Positions 23,691 to 35,415 of a stretch of 64,000 nucleotides of DNA are shown here, one piece after another. The DNA comes from Telopea speciosissima (Eukaryota; Streptophyta; Magnoliopsida; Proteales; Proteaceae), in the NCBI RefSeq assembly GCF_018873765.1, contig NC_057919.1, positions 65,404,984 through 65,468,983 of the forward strand, in the 5' to 3' direction. The position numbers were made by a program, and so were the translations under genes. The notes under the pieces were generated by a model that saw only the letters and a program-made list of their open reading frames with translations, was not told the origin of the DNA and searched no databases. The stretch's first letter is position 1; each line of letters opens with the position of its first letter.

Positions 23691-24499
23691 TATATACCAC
23701 CCATAATATAAAAAACTTGGATCAAGGCTATGATTTTCCTTTTAATTGTCCTTCATCTCTATGAATTTTGGCATCATGGTATGTCATACTGCCATGTTAA
23801 TTTGGTTTATTTTACTAGAAAAGTATGAACGAATATAGAATAAGTGAAAATTTATAGGGATAAATACACATACCCCCCTATAATGGACCCAATATTCCTC
23901 ATGCACCCCTTAGGTTTTGACAATTCCACACGCACACCCTCAAAATTCCAGCGTACACCCCTATTTTTCAACCTAAAGCCATTTAAGTCCATTATGTTAA
24001 TTTCAGGAGTTAAATGCTAAAAACTTTTTTTATTGACCAAACTACCCTTTCTTCTAATCACTCTTAAATTTTGAAAAGACCTTATTGTCCTGACCTATTT
24101 GTTCATAAATTGAAAAGACTATTTTGCCCTACCCTACTTGTTATTAAAACCTAACCCCAACCAATATGACCATCACATACCTATAACCTACTTGGAGAGA
24201 GAAACCAAATACGAAGAGTGCCGAGCACTTGTTGCTCCGGCTAGGCAACCACCTCCCTGCTCCGTGACGACTTCCTTCTTCAGCGAACACCTCTTGCTCC
24301 GGCGGCGACCACCTGTGCAGGTACCTTCTTTTATGCTTCCCCTTCTCTACTTCTTCTTCTCTGCTTCTTCTCCTTCTCTGTTTCTCCTTCTTCTCTGCTC
24401 CTTCTCTGCTTCTTTTTTCCTTATCCAGGATCTTTTTGTTGATCCCAAGTTGAAACTGAGAAGGGGGTGAATCTGTGTTCATCCAAAATAATCCCAAAA

Positions 24500-25094
24500 T
24501 TTCAACCTTGTGATGACGTCGATAGAGAAGACTTCAAGCAAACCTGATTGGCTGGGGCAATCCCGTAATTACCAATTCCACAACATACATGCACGTCCAC
24601 CTCGCAACCACTGTTTGGCTAGGTCTACCAGACAATGCACCCCACTCTGCAGATCAAACACACTCCAATATATGCAATAGAAAGTAAAGCAGACAAAACA
24701 CCAAATTTACGTGGTTCGGCCAAACTGCCTATGTCCACGGAGCAATACCCTACCCAGGGTTTCGTATATTATTCAATACGCTACTCAAATTTTTGACTGC
24801 AACAACAACCCAGGAACTCCAATCCCTGCTTCAATCTGAGGTACAACTCAGACAAGGGCAACAACCCCAAACCCTAGACAAGCCCCCACTTGCTAGGAAA
24901 TACAATATAAATTCAAAAATTAAATCCCTTCCATTAAATCAACAACCTAGGGTTTCACAACATTCAACAAACCCAAAAAAATAATAAAGGGATTTTTTCA
25001 GTTGCGGAATACCTCTACCCGTGTATTTCCGTCGTTGATCAATTGTTTGACGTGCACTTGCAACCTTGAACGCGCTCAAACAATGTATTCAATC
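24500..25094. other. Interior of the MULE, unclassified repeat
   Basis: No gene. The phrase 'acgtggttcggccaaactgc' and 'tatgtccacgg' is typical of plant Copia LTRs, so this and the sequence beyond 27461 may be halves of one older LTR element into which the gag-only Copia inserted. Confidence 0.4.
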
Positions 25095-25099
25095 TCCTC

Positions 25100-27456
25100 T
25101 GTGGATTCACCTAGAGGGGGGTGAATAGGTGAAGGTAGGGAATAAAAAAAATTATTACGGAAATAAACAAGTTATCGATGAAATTAAACAAATCACAAAT
25201 ATAACACAAGAGATTTATAGTGGTTCGACCAATATTTGCCTACGTCCATTCCTCTCACCTTAGAGAGAATTTCACTAAAATGAATCTTAAGTATGGGCAA
25301 GAGAACTCGTACAAATCTTGAGAAATAAGCAAGAGAACTCAACAATAACTAATCTTGATTTTTGAGCAAAAGGACTCAACCTACTCTTGATTCCGAGCAA
25401 GAGGACTCAAACAATCATATAAAATAAAATGGTACTAAGATTAGGATTACCTCAACCTTAGATGTATGAAACTAATTTTCACCTTTGAAGCTAATTGAGG
25501 TGGAGTAGCAAGAGAGGTAATGTACTTGAATGAATGCTTTGATGAAGAGTGCACACTTTGAATGATCAAGTACCAATGCCTTTTTGATGCCTTTGATTAG
25601 CTTTGATTAATTGTAATTAGCTTAATTGAGCTTACCTATTTATAGGCAAAGGTGTTCAAAGCATCTAAAACTTAATGCTAAATTCGGATACTAATCTGTT
25701 CTAATCCGGTATGTCGTTTCCCAATTCGGTATGTCGGATCATGGAATATATCCGTTGACCAACGGCTAATTCATAACAGTCATATGCCAATTCGGTATGC
25801 TGGATCATGATTCGGCATGCTGGATTGGGAAACGGCATACCGGATTGGGACAGATTAGTATTTGAATTTAGCATTAAGTCTTAGATGCTTTGAGCAACTT
25901 TGCCTATAAATAGGTAAGCTCAATTAAGCTAATTACAATTAATCAAAGCTAATCAAAGCCATAAAAAAGACATTGGTACTTGATCATTCAAAGTGTGCAC
26001 TCTTCATCAAAACATTCATTCAAGTACATTTCCTCTCTTGTTACTCCACCTCAATTAGCTTCAAGCTTCAAAGGTGAAAAGTAGTTTCATACATCTAAGG
26101 TTGAAGGAATCCTAATCTTAATACCATTTTATTTTATATGGTTGTTTGAGTCCTCTTGCTCGGAATCAAGAGTAGGTTGAGTCCTCTTGCTCAAAAATCA
26201 AGATTAATTCTTGTTGAGTTCTCTTGCTCATTTCTCAAGATTTATACGAGTTCTCTTGCTCATACTCAAGATTCATTTTAGTGAAATTCTTTCTAAGGTG
26301 AGAGGAGTGGACGTAGGCAAATATTGGCTGAACCACTATAAATCTCTGGTGTTATCTTTGTGATTTGTTTAATTTCATTGATAACTTGTTTTTTTTCGTA
26401 ATAATTTTTTTATTCCCTACTTTCACCTATTCACCCCCTCTAGGTGAATCCACATTTGGTATCAGAGCGGGAGCTCAAGACCGTGATTACTTTTCAATCC
26501 AACTAAGAGTTTAAGACCATGGGATCCTCTGTCAATCGTAAGATTGAAGGATACAATATTATCCGACCACCCTTCTTTAAAGGTGAAGGATTTTTCTATT
26601 GGAAGAATCGCTTCAAGAACTTCGTTTGTGCCAATAACATTGATGCATGAGAAGTCATTGAGAATGGACCAAACACAATAGACAAACCCAAAGAAGAGTA
26701 GACTCAAGCTGAAAAAACAAAGATTCAACTCAATTATGTAGCAATAAGTTACATCCAATGTGCCTTAGGAAAAAAAGAATATAATAGGACTTGTATGTGT
26801 GACTCCGCTAAAGAGATGTTTGACAAGCTAGTTGTTACCTATAAAAGTACTTCGAAAGTCAAACAATCTAAGATTGACATGCTGATAAATGAGTATGAGT
26901 TATTTAAAATGAAAAATGATGAGGACATATATGCTATGTTTACCCGGTTTACTAACATTGTAAACAAGCTGAAAGGTTTAGGGAAGGTCTACTCCAATGG
27001 TGAAAATGTTCGAAAGATATTGAGATCTCTCTCAAAGGAATGGAGACCCAAGACTACAACAATTAAAGAATCTAAGGACATCGACAAGTTAAGTCTAGAT
27101 GAGCTGTTGGGATCACTCCAAACTCATGAGATGGAACTCAAATAGGACACCAAGGAAGATGAACCAAAAGAACCGAAGAAGAAAGTTGTGGCATTCAAAT
27201 CATATGAAATCAGCGATGAAGAAGAACTGTCTGATGATGAGATCGCTTATTTATCCAAGAAATTTTCAAGATTCATTTTAGTGAAATTCTCTCTAAGGTG
27301 AGAGGAGTGAACATACGTAAATATTGGTCGAACCACTATAAATCTCTTGTGTTATCTTTGTGATTTGTTTAATTTCATTGATAACTTGTTTATTTCCGTA
27401 ATAATTTTTTTTATTCCCTACCTTCACCTATTCACCCCCTTCTAGGTGAATCCACA
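25100..27456 (+). mobile_element. Gag-only Copia element (TR-GAG type) with palindromic 5' LTR
   Basis: An exact 5-bp TSD, TCCTC, lies at 25095-25099 and 27457-27461. The left LTR-like unit (25100-26454) begins TGTGGATTCACC and ends GGTGAATCCACA, and its two halves (to about 25740 and from about 25804) are inverted copies of each other over roughly 640 bp each. Next comes TGGTATCAGAGC (26457-26468), the initiator-Met primer site, then a gag region (about 26520-27260) with a Copia gag pattern including VNKLKGLGK. No protease, integrase or reverse transcriptase follows. The right LTR is short (about 27266-27456) and matches only the right part of the left one. The element looks internally reduced, with a few breaks in gag, and would have relied on enzymes from elsewhere. 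Moderate age. Confidence 0.85.
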
Positions 27457-27461
27457 TCCTC

Positions 27462-29570
27462 AAGAATGAAAAACCCTCAACACCATGAGACAAGGTTTTT
27501 TCAATTCTGAAATACCTTTCCTTGGATATTTCCACACTCTACTGTATCTCTAACGCGCAGTCAATATGTTGCACGCATCCCCATGTGCACAAGAATCAAG
27601 AAAACCACAAAAATAAGTCTTCTATGCAAAACCGTGTTCTGCAAAAGGTTTTCACGTTTTTTATTCTTCAGAAAGATGGGTCTCGTCTCTGTGAACCCGC
27701 AACACTTCGCGGATCTCAATTCTGATCTAAAACGAGGAAAATATCCCTGTTTTACTGAAACCCTACGATCTATGAGCATTTTAGTCACTTCAGAAATGTT
27801 TCGTGACAGTTCGCCACTCACCAGGCGGCGGCATGGTGTTCCACGCATCACGACATACAACGGGTCTATTCTAGACTATCCGATTAAGCTTATATTTTCA
27901 AACTTATTAAAAGTTGTTAGATTTTGTTGATTCCACCTCAAGTAGAGAGGGTTTGCTAGCAGACAACAAAACAGAATTGTTCTCAATGGTTACCGTATAT
28001 GTGCCATACACCAGAACAGAAATTTACTTCCACGTAGCGCATCCATGTGAGGCACGGTGCACCGCACCTATTAAAAATCTCACGTAAGAATCTAACACGG
28101 ATGCCTCTGTGTGGCTTCACAAAATTTGTTTACTTGGAATCTTTTAATCTCAGTCGTTGTTTACTGATATGGTGGACACCATAACACATTAAACACCATC
28201 CTTCTGGCCTACCAAAACTCACGAAATGGAATCTTTATCATAGAACACATATTTTATACCCAAATCGACCCAAACAAATTTGAGAATGACCTCTGTAACC
28301 ACAAACACGTGATTACAGACCTGTTGCATAAATAAACAACACAATACTCCCAAAATCCGTTCAAAGCCATTCAACCCTTTCTCAATTCGCTCCATTTTCA
28401 TGCGATTTCACGAAAACCTCAATAACTTCCTCATCTGACATCGAAAATAGGTGAAACAAATTGCATTGTAACCACTATTCGACAAGTTACATTTCTTGTG
28501 CAGATTATTCTGCCCAATTCGGCCATTAAGACTTACGAAAATATATTCAAAGTGGATCCCACTGCACGATCCTATGAAATCCCAACTTTTTATGTACAAG
28601 GCCTTCACCTGTTGCTTCGAGCCTTTGCCAAACACTGTATAAGGACCTAATATACTTCAAAAAGTCATTCTCCATGCTTGGATTTCGCTGTAATGCTATC
28701 AAATGACCAAACTGCCCTTGACACTGTGTAGAAACCCGTTTGACCATTCCAACTCTACCAAACCACCAATAGCTACTGTCACAACACCACTATGACCAAA
28801 TACGTTGCCAACAATGACAACAACATTCCACACACTCTTGTGGACTAATACTTTTTACCTACAAACCCAATGATCAGCCCTGCTCCATTCAATACAAAGA
28901 AAATTTTCCACTCTCCACTCTGTCAAACTCTATCGACGTAGAAATAGAGGTTGACCTATTCCAATAAGCACAACGTACTGTACCAATGAGTTATATCTGG
29001 TACAAATTACATGTTAAGAAGTAAAGGGAGGAACAGATGTTGAAAATTGAGAAAGATAAACTCCGTAAATTTGCAGTTTGAATAGCACGAAGGATCTTGG
29101 TTGCATGCTTATCAGCAGAAACAAATTGCAAATGGAAATGGTTGCCTTTAGTGGAGAATTGAGACAGATAAACAGGGAATAACAAACCATAGCAGAGCAG
29201 GATTTGAGTATTGGGTCTCGTTAAGGGGAGACTCAAACAATCAGAGCATAGCATTAGAAAATATGACCTTCAACATAATAACATAACAGAATACTTATTT
29301 AATAGCCTCCACAAACATTGAAAAGCATTCGCCAGCGAACGGCCGCCTAAGGAGCCAGAGCACCACCTCTGGCAGCAGATACAGTATAAGAACTACTGGA
29401 CCAGAAAGACACAAGACAGATAAAACTGTAAATAATTGAGGGGCGGGGGGAACAAAAGAAAATTGTCCTGCGGGAAATATGCTCCCCATTAAAGAAAGAA
29501 AAATCTCAGATCCAACTATTCCATGTTACCCTAAGAGAGAATCCATTATTTCTCAACCAATCAGTAGCTC
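27462..29570. other. Interior of the MULE, unclassified
   Basis: No convincing gene. The longest open frame (115 codons near 27583-27930) has no family signature and overlaps a reverse-strand frame of similar length. The text 'ggcggcggcatggtgttcc' and nearby phrases look LTR-like. A GA microsatellite lies at about 29572-29588. Confidence 0.35.
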
Positions 29571-30066
29571 CGAGAGAGAGAGAGAGAGGGTAATGTGAAA
29601 GATGATTACTTGCGTCGTTGTCGTCTCCGGCGAGTAGTAGCGCCGCTGAACTCCAAGCCTCCAACAACTTGAAAGATCGGAGAAGACGAGAGGGGGGGGG
29701 GGGCGCCGCTGAGCTCCAGCTAGGGTTTAGGAAATGTTCTACCCTGTTCTTCGATCGTGAAAGGGGAAGTGAGAGAGAAAATGAGAAGGGACGGCGATAT
29801 GGGTATTTTACTCTTCTCGTTTTTCGTTTTAACCAAAAAAGGTTTTTGTGTAATTACGCCTTAGAAAAGGTATAATTGTACATTATCTTTTTCATGTTAA
29901 CATTTAACGTCTGAAATTAACGGAATGGACTTAAATGGTTTTCAGTTGAAATGTAAAAGGTACACTGAAATTTTGAGGAGGTGTGTGTAAAATTATCAAA
30001 ACCTTAAAGGTGCATGAGAAATATTGGGTCCATTTCAAGGACATGTGTATCTATCTCAAAATTATA

Positions 30067-31664
30067 ACATACAAATGTTATAATACCGACACACATAGGA
30101 ACCTTTTCCCTAACACAATTTATTTGGCAATAATTTTTGCTTCCAGCTTTAAAAGATCTTAAATTTAATTGACATATTTTCCATAGCATCACGCGACCAT
30201 GTGAAAATTTTTAGACCAATTTGATTTCTCCACAAGTCGTTATAATGGTCAACAAATTGTATGAAAATTTAGTTCTTTGTTAAAATAATAGAGTGAATCT
30301 CATGCACAATGGATCATTTGGTTGAGATATGTCACTAAATTTGATACTTGGCTTCTCTAGTTAAAAAATTACCCATCTGTCCAATAGTGAGAATGCCAAT
30401 CATCTTTTTCTTTTTTTTATGGAAAAGAATGCCAATCATCTTGTTCAAGTGGCAAAAAATTATTGAATGTGTGGGAATGTCATAGGAACTCTTATACTAA
30501 AAAAGAAAGGAAAAATTACATGCCCCTCCCTTGTACTATGCCTTAATTACACCTTCCTCTCATGTATTTTCCCCAATTACACCCAGACCCCCTTTGGATG
30601 ACGGTGTTAACCTGTTGTTAGTTTTAGTTTGGAAAATATTATTTTACCCTTGTACTAAAACAGCAGAAGTAAATTACAATGCTACCCCTTTCTTCATCTT
30701 CAACCTAAAACACCCAATACTATCTTTCCTCCATCGCCAGCACCACCACCGCCGCCACCATTATTCCCTCTTAGAAAGTAGAGGAATGGTCTATTAAATA
30801 ATCTATCCATTCTCCAAGTCCCAATTCATCCCATATGGGATCATTTTGTTAAGAAGCTATGTAAAATGAACTCGACTTGAGAAATATAAATTCATTTCCC
30901 GCACACTTCGGAGAGCAGAATACAATAAAAGACAAGCTTAACGGAAATGTGAAAAAGAACTGAAAAGCAGAATGCAGAAGGAATGGGATCAAGCAGGAGA
31001 GTCTCCGGATAGAAGAAAGAGAAGAAATATAAAGCAAAACAACAACAAAAATATGGTTAACTTTTTTTTCTTAATTTGCAAACAGAATTGCAGGGTGTGA
31101 GAGGAGATAAAGAATGGAGAAAAAAAATCCATAGGTCAATTCTTCCGTGAAATAAAAGATAAGGTTACTGAAAAACATTACAGAGGACCTTCGTGTCAAC
31201 TTCAAGTGAATGATTCATTTTCAATGTTGATGAGAGCAAGAGCGAGAAAGAGATAGAGACTTAAAACGATTTATGTCCTTTTTTCTAAGGGCGTCTTTGG
31301 TATAGTTTTTATTTTTTATTTTTGTCTTAAAAAATGTTTTTTGTTTGCGTTTGGTATCATTTATGGAGCTTGTTTCTATTTAAAAAAGATTGAAAAAAAC
31401 AAAAAATATATTGAAACATGTTTTTGACCTTTATCATTTTATTCTGTTTCTGTGCTAGAAACATGTTTCTAGGCTCTAAAATGGAGTTTGATAAACTTGT
31501 TCCAAAAACGTTTTTAGAACAAAAAAACAACACAAATCTGCTTTGAAACACTTTTTACCAAATCAATGAATTATTACAGAAATGCAATTGTTTGACTAAA
31601 CTTACTTAAACAGTTAAAAATAAGATGAAAACATCCACCATGATCATGTATGACAATGCCAAAA
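30067..31664. other. Intergenic with MULE-end and MITE-like fragments
   Basis: No gene. The stretch 30510-30780 begins 'ggaaaaattacatgcccctc', continues with 'aattacacc' phrases and ends in a short CCACCACCGCCGCCACC tract, resembling a single MULE arm without a partner. The stretch 31285-31560 ('gggcgtctttggtatag' with T-rich arms) resembles a hAT-type MITE that also appears decayed near 34080-34260 and 35400-35690. Confidence 0.45.
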
Positions 31665-31755
31665 GGATCTTGGTGGAGTCGAACCACCATCCCCTTATAA
31701 CATGCTTGAGACATGCGCATGTTCCAAGTGCTTTACCAATTTGAGCTAAAGACCC
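31665..31755 (-). tRNA. tRNA-like sequence, probably a pseudogene
   Basis: On the minus strand the 5' end GGGTCTT can pair with the 3' AAGATCC in all seven acceptor positions, with one G-U pair. A T-arm GGTGG-TTCGACT-CCACC is perfect and carries the invariant TTCGA; a GCTC..TTGGT D-arm with the usual GG is present. The anticodon region is abnormal: 'catgcgcatgtctcaagcatg' makes the molecule 91 nt and no clean 5-bp anticodon stem forms. It could be a tRNA with a small insertion or intron, a class II tRNA, or a tRNA-derived SINE head. No anticodon is assigned. It was found by eye only. Confidence 0.4.
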
Positions 31756-34541
31756 AACTAGTAGAGTTTGAAGTTTACAAGTAACCCAAACCTAACCAAA
31801 ATCTAATGAACAGATTCAAATGAAATCCAAACCTCATTGAACTACAAACATAATATCAATGGGGTGCTAATGAAAAAGAAATCATTTACAGATAGGTCAC
31901 TACAATGTGGTGTCAATTTCAAGAACAATATAAGCAAGAACAAAAAGTGCTAATAAAAAATAAAGTTCATTGTATCCATGGATCTCCAAACCAGAGTTCA
32001 ATTTTCCCAAGTCTTTTAGGACTGTAGTTTTTTCAGTGGTTTTAATATATGCTTTATTATAAAATAAAAATAAAAAGTCTTTTAAACTCTCCCTTGTTCC
32101 TTATATATTCAGAACAATTTTTTTAATTCATTTCCTATGGCTGAGATTATCAACACCAACATAGACCTTACTTGCTGCCCCTACACACACTTAGACACTC
32201 ACCCATCCCTTATTGCCCCTACACACACTCACAAACTCACACTCACCCCCACCCCTTGCTGCCCCTACTACAAATGAGCTTACCTTGTGCATGCTTACCC
32301 CTCTTTAATTAATAAATGAGTTGGTTCAAGCCTGTCACATCTTTCCCAAAACACAAAAACCTGCATGTTTTCCACTCTTACAGCTCACCAAGAAAAAGAT
32401 CAATTCTTTTCCTCAATTCTGATTCATAAATTTAAATCATATTTGTTATGTGGTTCATGCCAACCAAAATTAAATAACTGAAGGAAAAAATACTCTCAAC
32501 AAGCCATGTTTATCTGCAATGTATATGGCTAATCCAATAGTTCCATCCTTTGGTTTGGTAGGTTTTTTTTATCAGTCCTATATGTTGTACTCATTGTCAT
32601 TTTTTATGGTCCATCTCAACCATATGACTCACCTTATTTGACTTTTTTCTTTTACATTTTAACAAATTGTTTTCAAAATTATGAGTCTTTTTCTTTCAAA
32701 TCTTTATTATCATGGGGCAATGTTTGTCTCAGCTGATACTTCTCGCCTTAGTAAAGGCTGATATGGATGGTTTTCTACAAGTTTCATTGCCAACTAAGCT
32801 GCCATGTATGGCAGAAAACAAACTTGTACAGAGAGGCTCTATAGGCTATGAAGAGAAGCCTCTCCCCATCATGGCAACCACCACCCACCCTAAGGCCTTA
32901 GCCCAACAAAATTTCTTTTTTTGTGGTGGGGGGGGGGGGGAATGGAGACAAATTTCTGAGCTGAGCTTGGCTGGGTTGAAGACAACAATGTATGTGGCAG
33001 TCACTCCATATTCCAATATTCTATAGCCATTACCGTTTCTGTAAAGCTCTAAGGTAGTAGGCTTGGCAAGGGAGATGCAGAGGGAAACCATAGAGGAACT
33101 GTCTCCTCTTAACGAGATTAAAGATTCCAATTGCCAAGGAAGCACAGGATATATAAATATAACAGAACAGAAGAATAACAATAACCAAATTGAAGAAGCA
33201 GCAGCTCTCCTGTTTCAATCAGATTATTAACAAGACAAGATTCGGATAAATATTTCAGCCATTTAAGCTGAATAGAGAAATAGAGATGGAATTCAGAGGG
33301 CGAAGAGCCAAAGACGATAGATTATTATTTCTGATATCACCATAGGAGAACCAAAAGAGGAGAAAGTTTTACATGTTTCATGGATTTGAAGCTTACCGAT
33401 GGAACCGTCAAATTCCCTGCGATTCTGAGAGCTTGTTTTGCTACTGTCCCCATTAGTAATCGTTCCTTCTACCCTTCAATGGCTCTCCCTTTTTGTTCTC
33501 TCTCTCTGTCTCTCCTCCTCTCGCACTAAGAGAGATGAAGAATATGGCGGCAGAGAACTAGATAGGAAGACAAAAAAATAAAAAGGGGTTTTTTTAGATG
33601 AATTTGAGGAAGCATAGAGGGGTTTTACCTGTGGAGCTTAGATCGGTGTGTGAGAGGTTGGATTTTCTGAGTCGACCTTTGATCATTGGGGAAAAGCAAA
33701 TCTTGAATGTTTAGGGTTTCTGCAAAAATGAGAGCACAGATCAGTTTTTGTTGGAGAAGACGATGTGCAGAGGAAGAAGGAGAAGAAGAAAAAGAAAGGG
33801 AAGAGAAGAAGATGCGCAGAGGAAGAAGGAGAAGAGGATGCGTAGATTCGTTCGGACCACTCACGGATTTTCGGCTTCGGGATAGGGAAGATGCACAGAG
33901 GAAGAAGGAGAAGAAGTTGCAGACGATGTCGCATATGCTAATGTCATTGGAGAAGACGATGTCAATGGGGGCTTCTCGTTGGAGCAAACAAGAGCGACTC
34001 TGGAGCTGGTCACAAGAAATTATCGGGCACACTTTCGAATTTTTTCACTTTTTGTTTCACTTGAAGTGTTTCAAAACTTAAGAACCAAGTTAAACCTTGT
34101 TTCGTAAATAGGTGTTTTAGTTGTTTTTTTTGGTCGATTCGCTTCACTAACACAAAAAAACAATCCAGTGAACCCAAACACTTTATTCCATTTTTCTGTG
34201 CCAGTAGCATAGAAAAATGCCAAAAATAAGAAACAAAAGTGTTACCAAACGGGCTCTTATAGTTTTTCGTTGAAAACTGTTTTTCGTTATGTATATGGAC
34301 AATTTAACGAGCATGTGCTCATAAAGCCCAAAATTAAAGGGTAAAAGAGTAAATTGATTTTGTTTTTTAAAAAAGCATGCCTCTGACCTATTCTCCTTCT
34401 CCTTCATCGATCAACAGAGAGATGAATACTTTAATTATTACAGAAGATGGGGTGTGTCGTTGGAGACCATGATCACAGGGAAACAAAACCCTGAAACTCT
34501 CTTGATTCTTATACTCTTCAATGTCAGGAGTTATGTTCGCT
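31756..34541. other. Intergenic, no assignable gene
   Basis: Positions 32150-32285 hold imperfect repeats of 'tgcccctacacacac'. The reverse strand at 33181-32846 is open for 111 codons but matches no family I know. At 33453-33397 a reverse-strand ATG opens a short frame beginning MGTVAKQALRIAG and ending at a GT splice-donor-like site; it might be a first exon, but no later exons were identified. Positions 33740-33920 are repetitive GAAGAAGG text. Confidence 0.35.
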
Positions 34542-34868
34542 TTAGTCAATGGTGTACTGAATCCGTTGGGATTCTGAGAACAAGTCTGCCTTTTCTCTAA
34601 TGGTCTTCATGACTTTTGCGTAGTGAGACACTGCAGCAGGATCAGCTGGATCTATGGTGATCTTCTCTTTACGCAGAATCCCAAGGGCTGTCTCAAATTT
34701 GTTCTTTACCTCGAGAAATATGTTCTTCAACATCTCATCTCCCTTAAGGGCTGCGGGCGCAGCTTCCTTAGCAAAGAAGCGAACTAGAACACCATGCTCC
34801 TGTTGTAATATTATCTGACCAACATAGAGCTGTCTGGATCTCGATAAGAGACGAGAAGCTAACGCCAT
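34542..34868 (-). pseudogene. Truncated copy of mitochondrial ATP synthase FAd (24-kDa) subunit gene
   Basis: The 108-codon frame starts at ATG (34866-34868) with MALASRLLSRSRQL, a mitochondrial targeting sequence rich in Arg and Ser, followed by RFFAKEAAPAALKGDEML, an LRKEKITIDPADPAAVSHYA segment and SESQRIQ, all diagnostic of the plant FAd/MGP1 protein, a peripheral subunit of the mitochondrial F1Fo ATP synthase. The full protein is about 240 residues. Here the frame stops (TAA 34542-34544) immediately after a QYTID segment, where normal members continue with another 130 or so residues. No GT splice donor is present at the break, so this is a truncated duplicate and not a first exon. Whether it arose by retrocopying or DNA duplication cannot be told from this fragment. 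MITE-like sequence borders it. Confidence 0.87.
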
Positions 34869-35369
34869 GATCGGAACTTCTCTGCTTCAACCTCTGAGAC
34901 GAGATGGCAGCGGCAAGTTGTTAAGATTTATGGTGAGAATTTCTGCCGCCCCATACATTCTGAAATGGGTATAACTATGGTGTTTTCTACTGCTTTCCCA
35001 TGAATTATTCAATTTTGTTTTTCCTTTTGGCTTCTTCAATTATTCCAACTATTTTTTTCTTCTTTTATTAATCGAATTTACCGTATCAATTTGATTAATT
35101 TGAGCTTCCTCTCATCCCTTTCCATTTTCTAGGAAGGGAGATGGGTGAAGAGAGAATATCGTCACCCACCATTTCTTCAAAAAACTATTCTACATATGAC
35201 CATACCAAACCATTGTTCAATCTATATTGTCGAATGTTTACCAAAAGATTTTTAGTTTTTGATTAAAAATGGTTTTCATTAATGATTTTTGTTAAATAGA
35301 TAAAAATAAAAATTAGAAATGATACCAAAGAGAGCCTAAGCTATAAAGGTACAGACTTTGAATATAAAC

Positions 35370-35415
<46 letters not shown>

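Larger units (their letters stand above)
23857..30057. mobile_element. Mutator-like element (MULE), 6.2 kb, non-autonomous composite
   Basis: Long terminal inverted repeats of about 170-180 bp face each other. The left begins GGGATAAATACACAT and the right, in reverse, GAGATAGATACACAT; shared inner blocks are 'atggacccaatatt', 'ctcatgcacc', 'aaggttttga', 'ccatttaagtccatt' and 'gttaatttcag'. The flanks AAATTTATA and AAAATTATA form a 9-bp TSD with one mismatch, the Mutator signature. No MURA transposase frame is seen. The interior holds 5'-UTR-like pyrimidine-rich and GC-rich stretches near 24200-24480 and 29600-29760 that could be captured host sequence, and a gag-only Copia (25100-27456). The pairing of the two ends across 6.2 kb is supported jointly by TIR and TSD. 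Confidence 0.82.

Noticed and set aside
24138-24497. Overlapping 110- and 117-codon frames near the MULE left end
   Set aside because: Pyrimidine-rich low-complexity text open on both strands; it fits a 5' UTR better than a protein.
27583-27930. 115-codon frame inside the MULE as a possible captured gene
   Set aside because: No domain motif, an equal-length antisense frame, and LTR-like surroundings.
32712-33026. 104-codon plus-strand frame opening MGQCLSQ
   Set aside because: No family resemblance; it runs through a G-tract and overlaps an equally long reverse frame.
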